Numbered from the stretch's first letter, positions 50,237 to 59,460 are shown. The stretch is DNA of 64,000 nucleotides from an uncultured Clostridia bacterium (GCA_944390495.1 CALXQE010000025.1:1-64000), one strand, 5' to 3'. Numbers and translations: made by a program. Notes: generated from the sequence alone by a model not told the origin.

Positions 50237-51460
50237 TTACTTTTTCTTTCTAAGCATTGCACCTTCACATACAGGCTCTGCCGTTTTAAACGTCACAATC
50301 TGCTCTGCATGATTAGCCACATCTATTTTGTTTCCTTTATCATCAAACATTCCCTCTATTTTTTGAGTGAAAAATGGTTTTCTTGGCTGAATTATCTCTA
50401 TTTCATCACCGTCAAAAAATCTGTTTCTCTGCGTAATTGTTGCAATGCCTGTTTCATCGTCATAAGACTTAACTATACCTATAAGGTCATAGTCACGAAT
50501 ATATGAACTTGAAGTGTAAACCTGTGCATCACAGTCAGGCTTTCCAAAGTAAAATCCCGTTGTGTACGGTCTATGACTTACTTTACAAAGTTCTTCAAAC
50601 TCCGCCTCGTTAAACACATAGTTATCAGGATCGGCACAGTATCTGTCAATTTCACGTCTATATGCACCAACTACCGTTGCCACATAATATGATGTTTTAA
50701 CACGTCCTTCTATTTTAAGACTCGCAATACCGCTTTGTACAAGCTCCGGTATATGACGTATTGTACATAAATCCTTAGAGTTAAAAATAAATGTACCACG
50801 TTCATTTTCAAATACATCCATATATTCACCCGGTCTTGTTTCTTCAACAAGTTTATAATTCCAACGGCACGGGTGGGCACAAGCACCCATATTTGATTCA
50901 CGACCTGTCATATAGTTCGATAAAAGACATCTTCCTGAATATGAAATACACATTGCACCGTGGATAAATGCTTCAAGTTCCAAATCATCAGGAATTTTCT
51001 GTTGAAACTCTGCAATTTCCTTAAATGACATTTCCCTTGCAAGTACAACTCTTTTAGCACCCATCTTATACCATTTTATAGCAGAACGGTAGTTAATATT
51101 ATTCGCTTGTGTACTTACATGTATAGGAATTTCCGGTGCATATTCCTGCATCATATCAAACAGTCCCAAATCAGCAATAAGTACAGCATCAAAACCGTAA
51201 TCTTTTATTTCAGTTATAAAACTTTTAAATTCTTCTATGTCATCGTTATGAGGAAGAATATTTGCAGTCAGATAAACCTTTTTACCTCTGTCGTGAGCAA
51301 ACTTAATACCCTCTTTCATATCTTCCTTAGAAAAATTTTCCGCCGCAACTCTTAGGGAAAACATTTCACCGCCGATATATACGGCATCTGCACCATAAAG
51401 TATAGCAGTTTTTAGTTTTTCCAAGCTTCCGCCAGGAGCCAAAAGTTCAGGTTTTTTCAT
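50237..51460 (-). CDS. U32 family peptidase-like protein, tRNA 5-hydroxyuridine synthesis (TrhP type)
   Basis: A 407-residue protein of the U32 family: MKKPELLAPGGSLEKLKTAILYGADAVYIGG, IHVSTQANNINY, and the Cys set GAMCISYSGRCLLS...NMGACAHPCRW that binds an iron-sulfur cluster, then SKDLCTIRHIPEL and IEGRVKTSYYVA. TrhP/RlhA-type U32 proteins hydroxylate RNA from prephenate. The trmR-like methyltransferase nearby would methylate the product on U34. Start ATG 51460 has GGAGGT; the in-frame 51487 codon has none. Confidence 0.85.
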   Translation of the reverse strand: MKKPELLAPGGSLEKLKTAILYGADAVYIGGEMFSLRVAAENFSKEDMKEGIKFAHDRGKKVYLTANILPHNDDIEEFKSFITEIKDYGFDAVLIADLGLFDMMQEYAPEIPIHVSTQANNINYRSAIKWYKMGAKRVVLAREMSFKEIAEFQQKIPDDLELEAFIHGAMCISYSGRCLLSNYMTGRESNMGACAHPCRWNYKLVEETRPGEYMDVFENERGTFIFNSKDLCTIRHIPELVQSGIASLKIEGRVKTSYYVATVVGAYRREIDRYCADPDNYVFNEAEFEELCKVSHRPYTTGFYFGKPDCDAQVYTSSSYIRDYDLIGIVKSYDDETGIATITQRNRFFDGDEIEIIQPRKPFFTQKIEGMFDDKGNKIDVANHAEQIVTFKTAEPVCEGAMLRKKK

Positions 51461-51480
51461 AATTACCTCCACTAACAAAA

Positions 51481-51508
51481 CCGGCACATCCCCCGGGAAT
51501 GTGCCTGT
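51481..51508 (-). terminator. Hairpin between the CorC-like and U32 genes
   Basis: GGCACAT/ATGTGCC (51483-51489 and 51499-51505) around a GC-rich loop, followed on the minus strand by GGTTTTG. A weak or partial terminator. Confidence 0.5.
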
Positions 51509-51513
51509 ATATT

Positions 51514-52767
51514 TTATTCTTCTTCACTCTCTTCTTCAGGCATAGCCTCAACAATTACCTCAAGTACTCTTCTTTTATCAGTTTTAGTTACAACAACGTG
51601 TAAGTTCTCATAATCAAAGCTATCACCCTCATTCGGGATTATTCCGCCAAATTCAAAAATTACCCAACCGCTGACTGTACTCATATCAAATTCTTCGTCC
51701 TTATCAAAAAGCTTAAGCATTTTTGTAAGGTTTGCACTGCAAACAATGCGGTATTTATTTTCTTCAATCTGTTCAAATTCGTTTATAATTTCATCATGTT
51801 CATCCCAAATTTCGCCTACAAGTTCCTCTATAATATCCTCCATTGTGACAATACCAAGTGTACCGCCGTATTCATCTGTTACAACAGCCATATGTGACTT
51901 CTGTTTTTGAAGCAATTTAAGAAGTTTTGAAATTTTTGTTGATTCAGTTGTAACAATTACAGGTTTTATTATAGATTTAACGCTTTCTTTATCATCACGG
52001 TTATAAAAGTCCTTTTGGTTAATAACACCGATAATATTATCAGTACTGCCTTCATATACAGGCAGTCTTGAATAACCGCTTCTTTTAAATACTTCCTTAA
52101 CCTCTTTCTCATCTGCAGTGTCAGGTACCGCTTCAATATCAATTCGCGGTGTAAGTACGTCTACGACTTCAATATCGTCAAACTCAATAGCACTGCGGAT
52201 AAGCTCACCCTCTTGAACATCAATACCGCCGTCCTGTGCCGCTTCTTCCACTATGGTAATCAATTCTTCTTCTGTTATACCTCTATCCTCTTTAACCTTA
52301 AAAATTTTCGATAAAAGCTTTTTCCAAAGCATAAACAAAAAGTTTAAAGGCGAAAGAATTGTAAGCATAACTCTTAAAATCGGTGCCGAAAACATAGCAA
52401 AACTTTCAGGAGATTCCTTAGCCAAACTTTTCGGTGAGATTTCACCGAAAATAAGTACCAAAACCGTCATTACTGCTGTAGAAACCGTCGCACCTACATC
52501 TCCCATATACTTTACAAACAAGACTGTTGCAACAGATGTTGCCGTTATGTTTACTATGTTGTTACCAATAAGAATTGTAGATAAAAGCTTATCATAATTT
52601 TCCGACAATTCAAGTGTAAGTTTTGCTCGCTTATCACCATCATTTGCAAGATTTTTAATTCTAATCTTGTTTAAAGCAGAAAAAGCTGTTTCAGTAGCCG
52701 AAAAATAAGCCGAACCTAAAATCAACAACGCCAATATTAATATTTGATATACTAAACTGTTATCCAT
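51514..52767 (-). CDS. CNNM/CorC-type membrane protein (DUF21, CBS pair, CorC domain)
   Basis: A 417-residue protein. Residues 1-185 are the DUF21 membrane domain (GSAYFSATETAFSALNKIRIKNLA, TILIGNNIVNITATSVATVLF, GEISPKSLAKESPE). Residues 195-325 are a CBS pair (VDVLTPRIDIEAVP, SRLPVYEGSTDNIIGVINQKD, HMAVVTDEYGGTLGIVTMEDIIEELVGEIWDEHDE), and the end is a CorC/HlyC domain. Members act in magnesium or other cation efflux and are often wrongly named haemolysins. It has its own promoter and a long leader. Confidence 0.92.
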   Translation of the reverse strand: MDNSLVYQILILALLILGSAYFSATETAFSALNKIRIKNLANDGDKRAKLTLELSENYDKLLSTILIGNNIVNITATSVATVLFVKYMGDVGATVSTAVMTVLVLIFGEISPKSLAKESPESFAMFSAPILRVMLTILSPLNFLFMLWKKLLSKIFKVKEDRGITEEELITIVEEAAQDGGIDVQEGELIRSAIEFDDIEVVDVLTPRIDIEAVPDTADEKEVKEVFKRSGYSRLPVYEGSTDNIIGVINQKDFYNRDDKESVKSIIKPVIVTTESTKISKLLKLLQKQKSHMAVVTDEYGGTLGIVTMEDIIEELVGEIWDEHDEIINEFEQIEENKYRIVCSANLTKMLKLFDKDEEFDMSTVSGWVIFEFGGIIPNEGDSFDYENLHVVVTKTDKRRVLEVIVEAMPEEESEEE

Positions 52768-52952
52768 TATTTTACCCCCGAAAATTCTAACTTATAACCT
52801 ATTTTATAATCGGTTATCATAATCTGAGAACTATCAGAGTTTTATATTTTAGTATGTAATTATTCCATCGCTTAGGAGGGTCCTCCAAAACACTCACCTC
52901 ATTCACCCTAAAAATCGTTCATTATTTTATCATAAAATATTCACAATGTCAA
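52768..52952 (-). promoter_or_regulatory. Promoter and 150-base leader of the CorC-like gene
   Basis: Minus strand TTGACA (52947-52952), 17-base spacer, TAAAAT (52924-52929); start near 52917. The leader up to 52768 has a purine-rich segment, the short hairpin GGAG/CTCC (52874-52885), a TCTGA/TCAGA hairpin near 52820-52840 and AACC/GGTT near the end. A cation-sensing leader is conceivable, but it does not match the yybP-ykoY or M-box patterns I know. Confidence 0.6.
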
Positions 52953-52978
52953 ATTTTTACCTTTACAACTATATATCA

Positions 52979-53644
52979 TTATTTTTTCACAGACACTGTA
53001 ACTCCGTCACCCAGCGGTAAAAGTGACGTCTGTAAATCCTTATGCTCCATAAGCATATCAATATAACGTCTTAATCTTTTTACTATTGTAATTTTTCTTC
53101 TGACAACATGGTTATCATCAGCTGTCATACCTTTATAAAGCACATTGTCAGAAATAAGCATACCGCCTTTTTTAAGCAGCCTTATACACTCATCAAGCAT
53201 ATAAATATAATGTGCCTTAGGTCCGTCAAGGAAAATCATATCAAAAACTTCATCATCGTCTATATATGATAAATAGTCTTTAGCATCAGCTTCTATGACT
53301 GATATTTTTTCAGCATATCCTGCTTTTTTTATGTTATCCCTTGCAATTTTGACCATTTCCTCATTACATTCAAGTGTAGCGATTTCACAATCATCGTTTG
53401 TTGACTGTGCCATAAGTATAGACGAGTAACCTATTGCACATCCCACCTCAAGTATTTTTTTAGGTTTTACAGCTCTGCACATTACAGAAAGAAACCTTGC
53501 CGTTTCAGGCTCAACTATCGGTACACTGTTTTCTTCAGCATACTTTTCAAGTTCGTGCATAAATTCATCGTTATGGACTGTTTTTTCCCTCAAATACTCC
53601 GTTATATACGGAGGAACTATCGCATCTTTATCATATTCTATCAT
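52979..53644 (-). CDS. trmR: tRNA 5-hydroxyuridine O-methyltransferase-like protein (TrmR/YrrM)
   Basis: A 221-residue class I SAM methyltransferase of the O-methyltransferase 3 type: FLSVMCRAVKPKKILEVGCAIGYSSILMAQ is the SAM loop, IEADAKDYL and FDMIFLDGPKAHYIYMLDECIRLLKKGGMLISDNVLYKG follow. In Bacillus, YrrM (TrmR) converts ho5U34 to mo5U34 in tRNA, and its gene lies between mltG (yrrL) and the U32 genes, the same context as here. Start ATG 53644 is favoured over TTG 53647 by the GAGG spacing. Confidence 0.82.
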   Translation of the reverse strand: MIEYDKDAIVPPYITEYLREKTVHNDEFMHELEKYAEENSVPIVEPETARFLSVMCRAVKPKKILEVGCAIGYSSILMAQSTNDDCEIATLECNEEMVKIARDNIKKAGYAEKISVIEADAKDYLSYIDDDEVFDMIFLDGPKAHYIYMLDECIRLLKKGGMLISDNVLYKGMTADDNHVVRRKITIVKRLRRYIDMLMEHKDLQTSLLPLGDGVTVSVKK

Positions 53645-53660
53645 CAATTTAACCTCTTAC

Positions 53661-54734
53661 CTATTTTAAATTATCCTGATTTTCTATTGCAGTATCGGCA
53701 ACAGACATAGTAGGATCCGAATTATTCATAGCAGCAAGATGTTCCTCATAAGTTTTTGAGAAAACATGTGTACCGTCTTTACCTAAAACAAAGTAATACG
53801 CATCTGTCGCCTCAGGATACAATGCCGCTTCAATTGAGTCCATTCCCGGATTACATATAGGTCCTATCGGGAATCCCGGATAAATATACGTATTATACGG
53901 AGAATCTATCTGTGTGTCAGCTATTGACAATACGGGCTTTCTTTCTCCTAAAATATATTGCACTGTTGCACAAGACTGGAATTTCATTCCTGCATTTCTT
54001 CTGTTATAGAACACACCGGCAACTTTAGCCTTTTCTCCTTCTCCTGCTTCTCTTTCAACTATTGACGCCATTGTAATGATTTCATCAACGGTCATACCAA
54101 GTTCTGCCGCCCTGTCATAATACTCCGCCTTAAACTGACTGTCAAAGGCAGATAACATAAGGTCTATTATGTCGTGTGCGGACATACCTTCAGGAATATC
54201 GTACGTTGCAGGGAATAAATATCCCTCCATGACTCCGTCACGCTGCGGAAGATTCTGCAAAAACGGATAATCATAATCCTGCGGATTAAGTGCAGCATAA
54301 AAATCCTGCCATGATACAATACCTGCTTCGTCAAGAGTCTGGGCTATTTGCTTAACCTCATATCCTTCAGGTATTGTTATTTTAGTAGTACCCCTGTTAG
54401 GTGTAATCATAAGATCTAGTATTTGATTATATGACATACCATCGGTAATAGTTGCAGCACCGGGCTGAAAATTACCGTCATATCCGCCAAGTTTTGACTG
54501 AATCTTGAATACAATAGGGTATTTTATAATTCCTTCATCTTTAAGCATCTGTGCCACAGATGAACTTCCTTCTCCCTCTGCTATTTCAACATATTTATCA
54601 CCATCAATAGAAACACTCAGACTGTCACTTAAAATTATACCTAACAATCCAAGACATAATGCAACAATAACTACAATTACAATTACGGTAACCTTACCTT
54701 TTCCGTATCCTGTTTCATGCACTTTAATCGCCAT
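53661..54734 (-). CDS. mltG: Endolytic murein transglycosylase
   Basis: A 357-residue protein with one membrane anchor (residues 12-35, VTVIVIVVIVALCLGLLGII), then the YceG/MltG domain: TITDGMSYNQILDLM, ITIPEGYEVKQIAQTLDEAG, QRDGVMEGYLFPATYDIPEG, MASIVEREAGEGEKAKVAGVFYNR (catalytic Glu), and SPYNTYIYPGFPIGPICNPG. It cuts nascent glycan strands. Start ATG 54734 is 8 bases from GGAGG; an ATG two codons earlier is too close. Confidence 0.95.
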   Translation of the reverse strand: MAIKVHETGYGKGKVTVIVIVVIVALCLGLLGIILSDSLSVSIDGDKYVEIAEGEGSSSVAQMLKDEGIIKYPIVFKIQSKLGGYDGNFQPGAATITDGMSYNQILDLMITPNRGTTKITIPEGYEVKQIAQTLDEAGIVSWQDFYAALNPQDYDYPFLQNLPQRDGVMEGYLFPATYDIPEGMSAHDIIDLMLSAFDSQFKAEYYDRAAELGMTVDEIITMASIVEREAGEGEKAKVAGVFYNRRNAGMKFQSCATVQYILGERKPVLSIADTQIDSPYNTYIYPGFPIGPICNPGMDSIEAALYPEATDAYYFVLGKDGTHVFSKTYEEHLAAMNNSDPTMSVADTAIENQDNLK

Positions 54735-54766
54735 GTACATATCCTCCTCTGATACATATTTTGTTT

Positions 54767-54795
54767 ATTGTATAACAAATTACAAAATTCGTCAA
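54767..54795 (-). promoter_or_regulatory. Promoter of mltG
   Basis: Minus strand TTGACG (54790-54795), 17-base spacer, TACAAT (54767-54772). Confidence 0.65.
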
Positions 54796-54844
54796 GTTTT
54801 GCCCCATTTTGACTTTATTGTAAACCAAATTTTCTTTTTGTAAG

Positions 54845-54873
54845 TTGACAATTTATTTTATTTTTGTTATAAT
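54845..54873 (+). promoter_or_regulatory. Promoter of bioY
   Basis: Plus strand TTGACA (54845-54850), 17-base spacer, TATAAT (54868-54873): full consensus. No BirA-type operator is obvious between it and the gene. Confidence 0.85.
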
Positions 54874-54922
54874 ACACTTTGCGGTAAATTATTTGTAAAA
54901 ATATAAAAAAGAGGTAAAAATA

Positions 54923-55495
54923 ATGAAAAAACATTTAACAGTACAAAACATAACTAAAATGGCATTAATGGCAGCACTGCTATGTATGGCAGCATATATA
55001 TCAATACCCATAGGCTCAGTACCGATAACGCTTCAAACACTTATTATAAACTTAACCGCATTAATACTTGCACCATTTGAATCATTTTTCGCAGTGCTTG
55101 TTTACATACTTTTAGGTCTTGTCGGACTTCCTGTATTCGCCGGCGGTACAGCAGGACCGGGAAAACTTTTCGGCCCTACCGGAGGATACATACTTGCATT
55201 TTTAATATCTGCACCAATTATATCTATATTAAAAGAATCTTTGTTAAAATTTTTTGAAAAAATTTCAAAAAGCAATAATAAAAAAATTATGCGTATCACT
55301 TGCTACATACTTTCGACAGTTATAGGTATGATTATCATGTATGCAATAGGTACTGTATATATGAAGTATATGCTCGACCAAACATTGATGGAAACACTGG
55401 CTGTAGCTGTTATACCATTTATCGGTCTTGATTTAATTAAATGTATTTTAGCAACAATAATTGCATTAATTCTTGAAAAAGCACTTAAAAGATAG
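54923..55495 (+). CDS. bioY: Biotin transporter substrate-binding component BioY
   Basis: A 190-residue membrane protein with about six helices. Family features: MALMAALLCMAAYISIPIGSVPITLQTLIINL, LGLVGLPVFAGGTAGPGKLFGPTGGYILAFLI, and FIGLDLIKCILATIIALILEKAL. BioY is the S component of the ECF biotin uptake system; the energising subunits are encoded elsewhere. The gene stands alone with its own promoter and terminator. AAGAGGT site before the ATG. Confidence 0.95.
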   Translation: MKKHLTVQNITKMALMAALLCMAAYISIPIGSVPITLQTLIINLTALILAPFESFFAVLVYILLGLVGLPVFAGGTAGPGKLFGPTGGYILAFLISAPIISILKESLLKFFEKISKSNNKKIMRITCYILSTVIGMIIMYAIGTVYMKYMLDQTLMETLAVAVIPFIGLDLIKCILATIIALILEKALKR

Positions 55496-55503
55496 TTAAT
55501 TAC

Positions 55504-55527
55504 GGCAGCTAAAGAGCTGCCTTTTTT
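55504..55527 (+). terminator. Terminator after bioY
   Basis: Stem GGCAGCT/AGCTGCC with AAAG loop, then TTTTTT, 8 bases after the stop. Confidence 0.9.
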
Positions 55528-55573
55528 GTATAATTTTTATACATCTTGTTATGTAATTTTTACAAATTACTGA

Positions 55574-55602
55574 TTGAAAAAGAATAAAAAATGATATATA
55601 AT
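55574..55602 (+). promoter_or_regulatory. Promoter of pgcA
   Basis: Plus strand TTGAAA (55574-55579), 17-base spacer, TATAAT (55597-55602); the gene begins 33 bases later behind AAGGAGG. Confidence 0.85.
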
Positions 55603-55635
55603 ATTTATAAGTAATATTTTAAGGAGGATTGACCA

Positions 55636-57369
55636 ATGGGATATAAAGAATCATATAACCGCTGGCTTACAAGTCCGGTTGTTGATGATGAAACAAAAGC
55701 AGAACTTAAATCAATAGAAAATAACGAAAAAGAAATCGAAGAAAGATTTTATCGTGATCTTGAATTCGGTACTGCCGGAATGAGAGGAATTATCGGTGCA
55801 GGTACAAACAGAATTAATATATACAACGTAAGACAGGCAAGCCAAGGCGTTGCTAAATATGTAAATTCAAGAGGTGAAGACGCCGCAAAAGCCGGTGTGC
55901 TTATAGGCTACGACACAAGAAACTTCTCAAGAGTATTCGCAGAAGAAACTGCCAAGGTTCTTACATGTGCAGGTGTAAAAACTTATTTATTCCCGATTGT
56001 TCACTCTGTTCCGGAGGTTTCATTCGGTATAAGAGAACTTGGATGTGCAGCAGGCGTTATGATTACTGCAAGCCATAACCCAAAGGAGTATAATGGCTAT
56101 AAGGTTTACGGTCCTGATGGCGGACAGCTTCCTCCAGACGCAGCCGATGTCGTTGTAGAAGCAATAAATAGCTATGATATATTTGACGATGTTAAGTTTA
56201 TGTCACTTGATGAAGCAAAGGATAAAGGTCTGCTTGAAATTGTAGGTTCTGATATTGATGAAAAGTTCCTTGATGTAGTTCAGACACAACAGCAAAACCC
56301 TGAGGCTGTAAAGGAAGTTGCAGATACTTTTAAGCTTGTATATACACCTTTCCACGGCACAGGTTCAAGACCTATAAAGGCAATACTAAACCGTATGGGT
56401 TTCAAAAATGTGCTTGTTGTTAAGGAACAGGACACTGAGGACGGAAACTTCCCAACAGTTAAATCACCCAACCCTGAAGATAAAGAGGGCTTTGAAATCG
56501 CTATAAACATAGCAAAGGAAAATGACGTTGATGTTATAATCGGCACCGATCCGGATTGTGACAGAGTAGGTATAGTTGTTCGTGATGCGGACGGTATATA
56601 CAGAACACTTACAGGTAACCAGACAGGTGCACTTCTTGTTGAGTACATACTTGCATCAAAAAAAGCAAAGGGTACACTTCCGGAAAACGGTGTTGTTATT
56701 AAGACAATAGTAACAACAGAACTTGCAGCCGCAATAGCACATTCATACGGAATAGAAATAATGAATGTACTTACAGGCTTTAAGTATATCGGCGAAAAGA
56801 TGACTGAATTTGCTAAGACAGGTGAACATACATATCTTATCGGCTTTGAAGAAAGCTATGGTTACCTTGTAGGTACTCATGCCCGCGATAAGGACGGCGT
56901 TGTTGCTACAATGCTTATTGCAGAAATGGCTGCATACTATAAGACAAAGGGTATGTCACTTTATGAAGCATTAATGGATATTTATAAGAAATACGGCTAT
57001 TATGCAGAAAAGACCGTTTCATTTACAATGCCCGGTAAAGACGGCATGGAGAAGATGGCAAAACTTCTTTCGGATTTAAGAGAAAATCCACCCGTTAAAG
57101 TTGCAGGTATGGATATAGTTCTTTATACTGACTATCAATCTCAAACAATAAAGGATACAAAGGGTAATGTATCACCTCTTACAGGACTTCCTAAATCAAA
57201 TGTGTTAAAGTATAATTTATCAGACGATAAAACATATTTTATAGTTCGTCCGTCAGGTACTGAACCAAAAATAAAAATTTATCTCGGTACTTTTGCAGAA
57301 AGTTTTGAATCTGCCGAAAGTACAATTGAAAAGGTTCTTGCAGACTGTAAAGAACAACTTGGTCTTTAA
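55636..57369 (+). CDS. pgcA: Phosphoglucomutase / phosphomannomutase (phospho-sugar mutase)
   Basis: A 577-residue enzyme that swaps glucose 6- and 1-phosphate, feeding UDP-glucose made for cell envelope and used by GalE. Motifs: EFGTAGMRGIIGAGTNRIN, the catalytic serine loop GVMITASHNPKEYNGYKVYG, the metal loop IIGTDPDCDRVGI, GFEESYGYLVG, and the phosphate-binding IVRPSGTEPKIKIYL. The length and the long-form layout match Bacillus PgcA rather than GlmM. Confidence 0.93.
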   Translation: MGYKESYNRWLTSPVVDDETKAELKSIENNEKEIEERFYRDLEFGTAGMRGIIGAGTNRINIYNVRQASQGVAKYVNSRGEDAAKAGVLIGYDTRNFSRVFAEETAKVLTCAGVKTYLFPIVHSVPEVSFGIRELGCAAGVMITASHNPKEYNGYKVYGPDGGQLPPDAADVVVEAINSYDIFDDVKFMSLDEAKDKGLLEIVGSDIDEKFLDVVQTQQQNPEAVKEVADTFKLVYTPFHGTGSRPIKAILNRMGFKNVLVVKEQDTEDGNFPTVKSPNPEDKEGFEIAINIAKENDVDVIIGTDPDCDRVGIVVRDADGIYRTLTGNQTGALLVEYILASKKAKGTLPENGVVIKTIVTTELAAAIAHSYGIEIMNVLTGFKYIGEKMTEFAKTGEHTYLIGFEESYGYLVGTHARDKDGVVATMLIAEMAAYYKTKGMSLYEALMDIYKKYGYYAEKTVSFTMPGKDGMEKMAKLLSDLRENPPVKVAGMDIVLYTDYQSQTIKDTKGNVSPLTGLPKSNVLKYNLSDDKTYFIVRPSGTEPKIKIYLGTFAESFESAESTIEKVLADCKEQLGL

Positions 57370-57376
57370 TAAATTA

Positions 57377-57417
57377 AAAACCTCTGTGATTTAAAATATC
57401 ACAGAGGTTTTATTTTT
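57377..57417. terminator. Terminator after pgcA
   Basis: Fourteen-bp stem AAAACCTCTGTGAT/ATCACAGAGGTTTT, 7-base loop, then ATTTTTG. Confidence 0.9.
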
Positions 57418-57455
57418 GAAAACAAAAAAACGGCAAACATAGCGTTTACCGATTT

Positions 57456-57531
57456 TGGAGCTAATGGGGGGAGTCGAACCCCCGACCTACTGATTACGAA
57501 TCAGTTGCTCTGCCAACTGAGCTACATCAGC
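57456..57531 (-). tRNA. tRNA-Thr (CGT)
   Basis: 76 bases with encoded CCA. Acceptor GCTGATG/CATTAGC (one wobble), D arm GCTC/GAGC, anticodon stem ACTGA/TCAGT with loop TTCGTAA (anticodon CGT, decoding ACG), T arm GGGGGTTCGACTCCCCC. It lies downstream of yqeY on the same strand. Confidence 0.96.
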
Positions 57532-57538
57532 GAATGAA

Positions 57539-57568
57539 ACAGAGAGAGCGAAAAAACGCCCTCTCTGT
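57539..57568 (-). terminator. Hairpin between yqeY and tRNA-Thr
   Basis: Twelve-bp stem ACAGAGAGAGCG/CGCCCTCTCTGT with one G-U pair and a six-A loop on the plus strand. The minus strand continues TTTCATTC, so it is a modest terminator or an RNA processing site before the tRNA. Confidence 0.6.
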
Positions 57569-57576
57569 AATTATTC

Positions 57577-58020
57577 TTAGTTAAAAAGACTTTTGGCAAT
57601 AGCACTTACTGCTTTACCATCAGCTCTGCCCTTTACTTTAGGCATTACCTGCTCCATCACCTTACCCATATCTTTCATGGACGTTGCACCGACTGCTTTA
57701 ACAGCCTCCTCAACTATCGGACGAAGCTCTTCTTCCGAAAGCTGTTTCGGAAGATATTCCATCAAAACATCCATTTCTTGCTTTAACTGAGAGATTAAAT
57801 CCTCTCTACCACTCTTTTCATATTCGGGAAGCGAGTCCTTGCGTTGCTTTAGCTGCTTTGCAATTACCTCTAAAATATCCTCATCATCAAGAGTTACGTG
57901 CTTGTCCTTTTCTACCTGCAAAATAGCTGTACGAACCAGCTGCACGGTATTTTTACGGACAGTATCTTTATTTTTCATTGACGACTTTAAATCTTCTACT
58001 AATCTTTCCTTTAAAGACAT
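57577..58020 (-). CDS. GatB/YqeY domain protein
   Basis: A 147-residue YqeY protein (PF09424): MSLKERLVEDLKSSMKNKDTVRKNTVQLVRTAILQVEKD, KQLKQRKDSLPEYEKSGREDLISQLKQEMDVLMEYLPKQLSEEEL, and a DMGKVMEQVMPKVKGRADGKAVSAIAKSLF end. It resembles the tail domain of GatB, but the free-standing form has no proven function. It follows rpsU, a conserved pairing in Firmicutes. ATG 58020 is preferred to a TTG one codon earlier. Confidence 0.93.
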   Translation of the reverse strand: MSLKERLVEDLKSSMKNKDTVRKNTVQLVRTAILQVEKDKHVTLDDEDILEVIAKQLKQRKDSLPEYEKSGREDLISQLKQEMDVLMEYLPKQLSEEELRPIVEEAVKAVGATSMKDMGKVMEQVMPKVKGRADGKAVSAIAKSLFN

Positions 58021-58048
58021 CAACGCTCATCTCCTTTTTATATTGAGA

Positions 58049-58222
58049 TTAGAACTTTCTTTTTCTTGCTGCTTCAGATTTCTTCTTACGCTTTACGCTT
58101 GGCTTTTCGTAATGCTCACGCTTTCTGATTTCAGACATGACACCTGATTTTGCACACTGACGCTTAAATCTACGAAGTGCACTGTCAAGTGATTCGTTAT
58201 CTTTTACTCTAACTTCAGACAT
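58049..58222 (-). CDS. rpsU: 30S ribosomal protein S21
   Basis: A 57-residue basic protein reading [20 protein letters not shown], then [20 protein letters not shown] and a [14 protein letters not shown] tail, the S21 family along its full length. It binds near the 3' end of 16S rRNA and aids initiation. Strong GGGAGG site before ATG 58220-58222. First gene of the rpsU-yqeY operon. Confidence 0.97.
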   Translation of the reverse strand: MSEVRVKDNESLDSALRRFKRQCAKSGVMSEIRKREHYEKPSVKRKKKSEAARKRKF

Positions 58223-58239
58223 GTTGTCTCCCCTCCCTC

Positions 58240-58333
58240 CGGCAAGTCAATTCTAAAAACGGACTTGATGGAATTGCCGTATATTACTTATACAACAGTA
58301 AATATTATACCTTATTTTGTATAGAAATGTCAA
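58240..58333 (-). promoter_or_regulatory. Promoter and leader of rpsU with alternative hairpins
   Basis: Minus strand TTGACA (58328-58333), 18-base spacer, TATAAT (58304-58309). In the leader, CGGCAA (58240-58245) can pair with TTGCCG (58274-58279), or CAATTC (58248-58253) with GAATTG (58271-58276). The pairings share three bases and exclude each other; the first places the structure right before the ribosome site. Autogenous control is possible. Confidence 0.55.
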
Positions 58334-58378
58334 GCCTTTTATTAAAAAAGTTCTATTATAAACAATTTAATAAAAATA

Positions 58379-58407
58379 CGGCTGCACTGATTTTAACAGT
58401 ACAGCCG
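58379..58407 (-). terminator. Terminator after galE
   Basis: Stem CGGCTGCACTG/CAGTACAGCCG (one G-U), 7-base loop, minus strand followed by TATTTTTATT. Confidence 0.85.
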
Positions 58408-58417
58408 CAAATATAAT

Positions 58418-59443
58418 TTAGCCTTCAAAACCGTTAGGATGTGTTGACTGCCATCTCCAGCTATCTTCACACATTTCATCTATGCCTCTCTTAGCTTCCC
58501 AGCCAAGTTCTGCTTTAGCCTTTGACGGATTTGCATAGCACTCTGCAATATCACCGGGACGTCTTGGTTCAATAACGTAAGGAAGTTCCTTTCCGCAAGC
58601 CTTAGAAAATGCCTTAACAATATCAAGTACACTATAGCCGTTACCTGTACCAAGATTATAAATATGTACACCCTCTTTACCTGCACAATGGTCAATAGCT
58701 TTAACGTGACCGATTGCAAGGTCTACAACATGGATATAATCACGGACACCTGTACCGTCAGGAGTAGGGTAATCGTTACCGAAAACATGAATCCTTTCAA
58801 GTTTACCAACTGCCCCCTGTGCAATATATGGAAGAAGATTATTTGGAATACCCTTAGGATCTTCGCCCATTTTTCCGCTTTCATGTGCACCAATCGGATT
58901 AAAATAACGAAGAAGAGTCACAGAAAGTTTTGGATTAGCCTTCTGAACATCTGTCATAATTCTTTCAATAAATAGCTTTGTAGTACCATATGGATTAGTT
59001 GTAAGAATTTTATCACCCTTGTTATCTTCTTCAACAATAGGTACTCTTTCAGGATCTCCGTATACAGTTGCCGAAGATGAAAATACTATGTTATTACAAT
59101 CATACTTCTCCATTATTTCCATAAGGTGAAGAGTTCCTGTTATGTTATTATCGTAATACTTTAGAGGTATTTTTGTTGATTCGCCAACTGCCTTTAAACC
59201 TGCAAAATGTATTACTGCATCAATCTTATTTTCTTTAAAAACCTGTTCTGTTGCTTCATAATCAAGCAAATCAGCCTTATAAAACGGGAAATCCTTACCT
59301 GTAATTTCCTTCACCGCATCAAGACATTTTTCACTTGCATTATAAAGGTTGTCAAGTACAACAATGTCGTAACCTGCATTCAAAAGCTCTACGCATGTAT
59401 GGCTACCAATATAGCCGGCACCGCCTGTTACCAAAATTTTCAT
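58418..59443 (-). CDS. galE: UDP-glucose 4-epimerase
   Basis: A 341-residue enzyme interconverting UDP-glucose and UDP-galactose. The NAD site is [21 protein letters not shown], the catalytic pair is Ser in [10 protein letters not shown] and Tyr-x-x-x-Lys in [11 protein letters not shown], and [19 protein letters not shown] and [21 protein letters not shown] complete the family pattern. Single-gene unit with its own promoter, operator and terminator, at the border of the second prophage-like element. Confidence 0.97.
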   Translation of the reverse strand: MKILVTGGAGYIGSHTCVELLNAGYDIVVLDNLYNASEKCLDAVKEITGKDFPFYKADLLDYEATEQVFKENKIDAVIHFAGLKAVGESTKIPLKYYDNNITGTLHLMEIMEKYDCNNIVFSSSATVYGDPERVPIVEEDNKGDKILTTNPYGTTKLFIERIMTDVQKANPKLSVTLLRYFNPIGAHESGKMGEDPKGIPNNLLPYIAQGAVGKLERIHVFGNDYPTPDGTGVRDYIHVVDLAIGHVKAIDHCAGKEGVHIYNLGTGNGYSVLDIVKAFSKACGKELPYVIEPRRPGDIAECYANPSKAKAELGWEAKRGIDEMCEDSWRWQSTHPNGFEG

Positions 59444-59460
59444 AATCTGTTCCTCCCGTT

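Noticed and set aside
52768-52917. Possible yybP-ykoY or M-box riboswitch before the CorC-like gene
   Set aside because: Only short hairpins are visible; the conserved loops of either class are absent. Kept as an unassigned leader.
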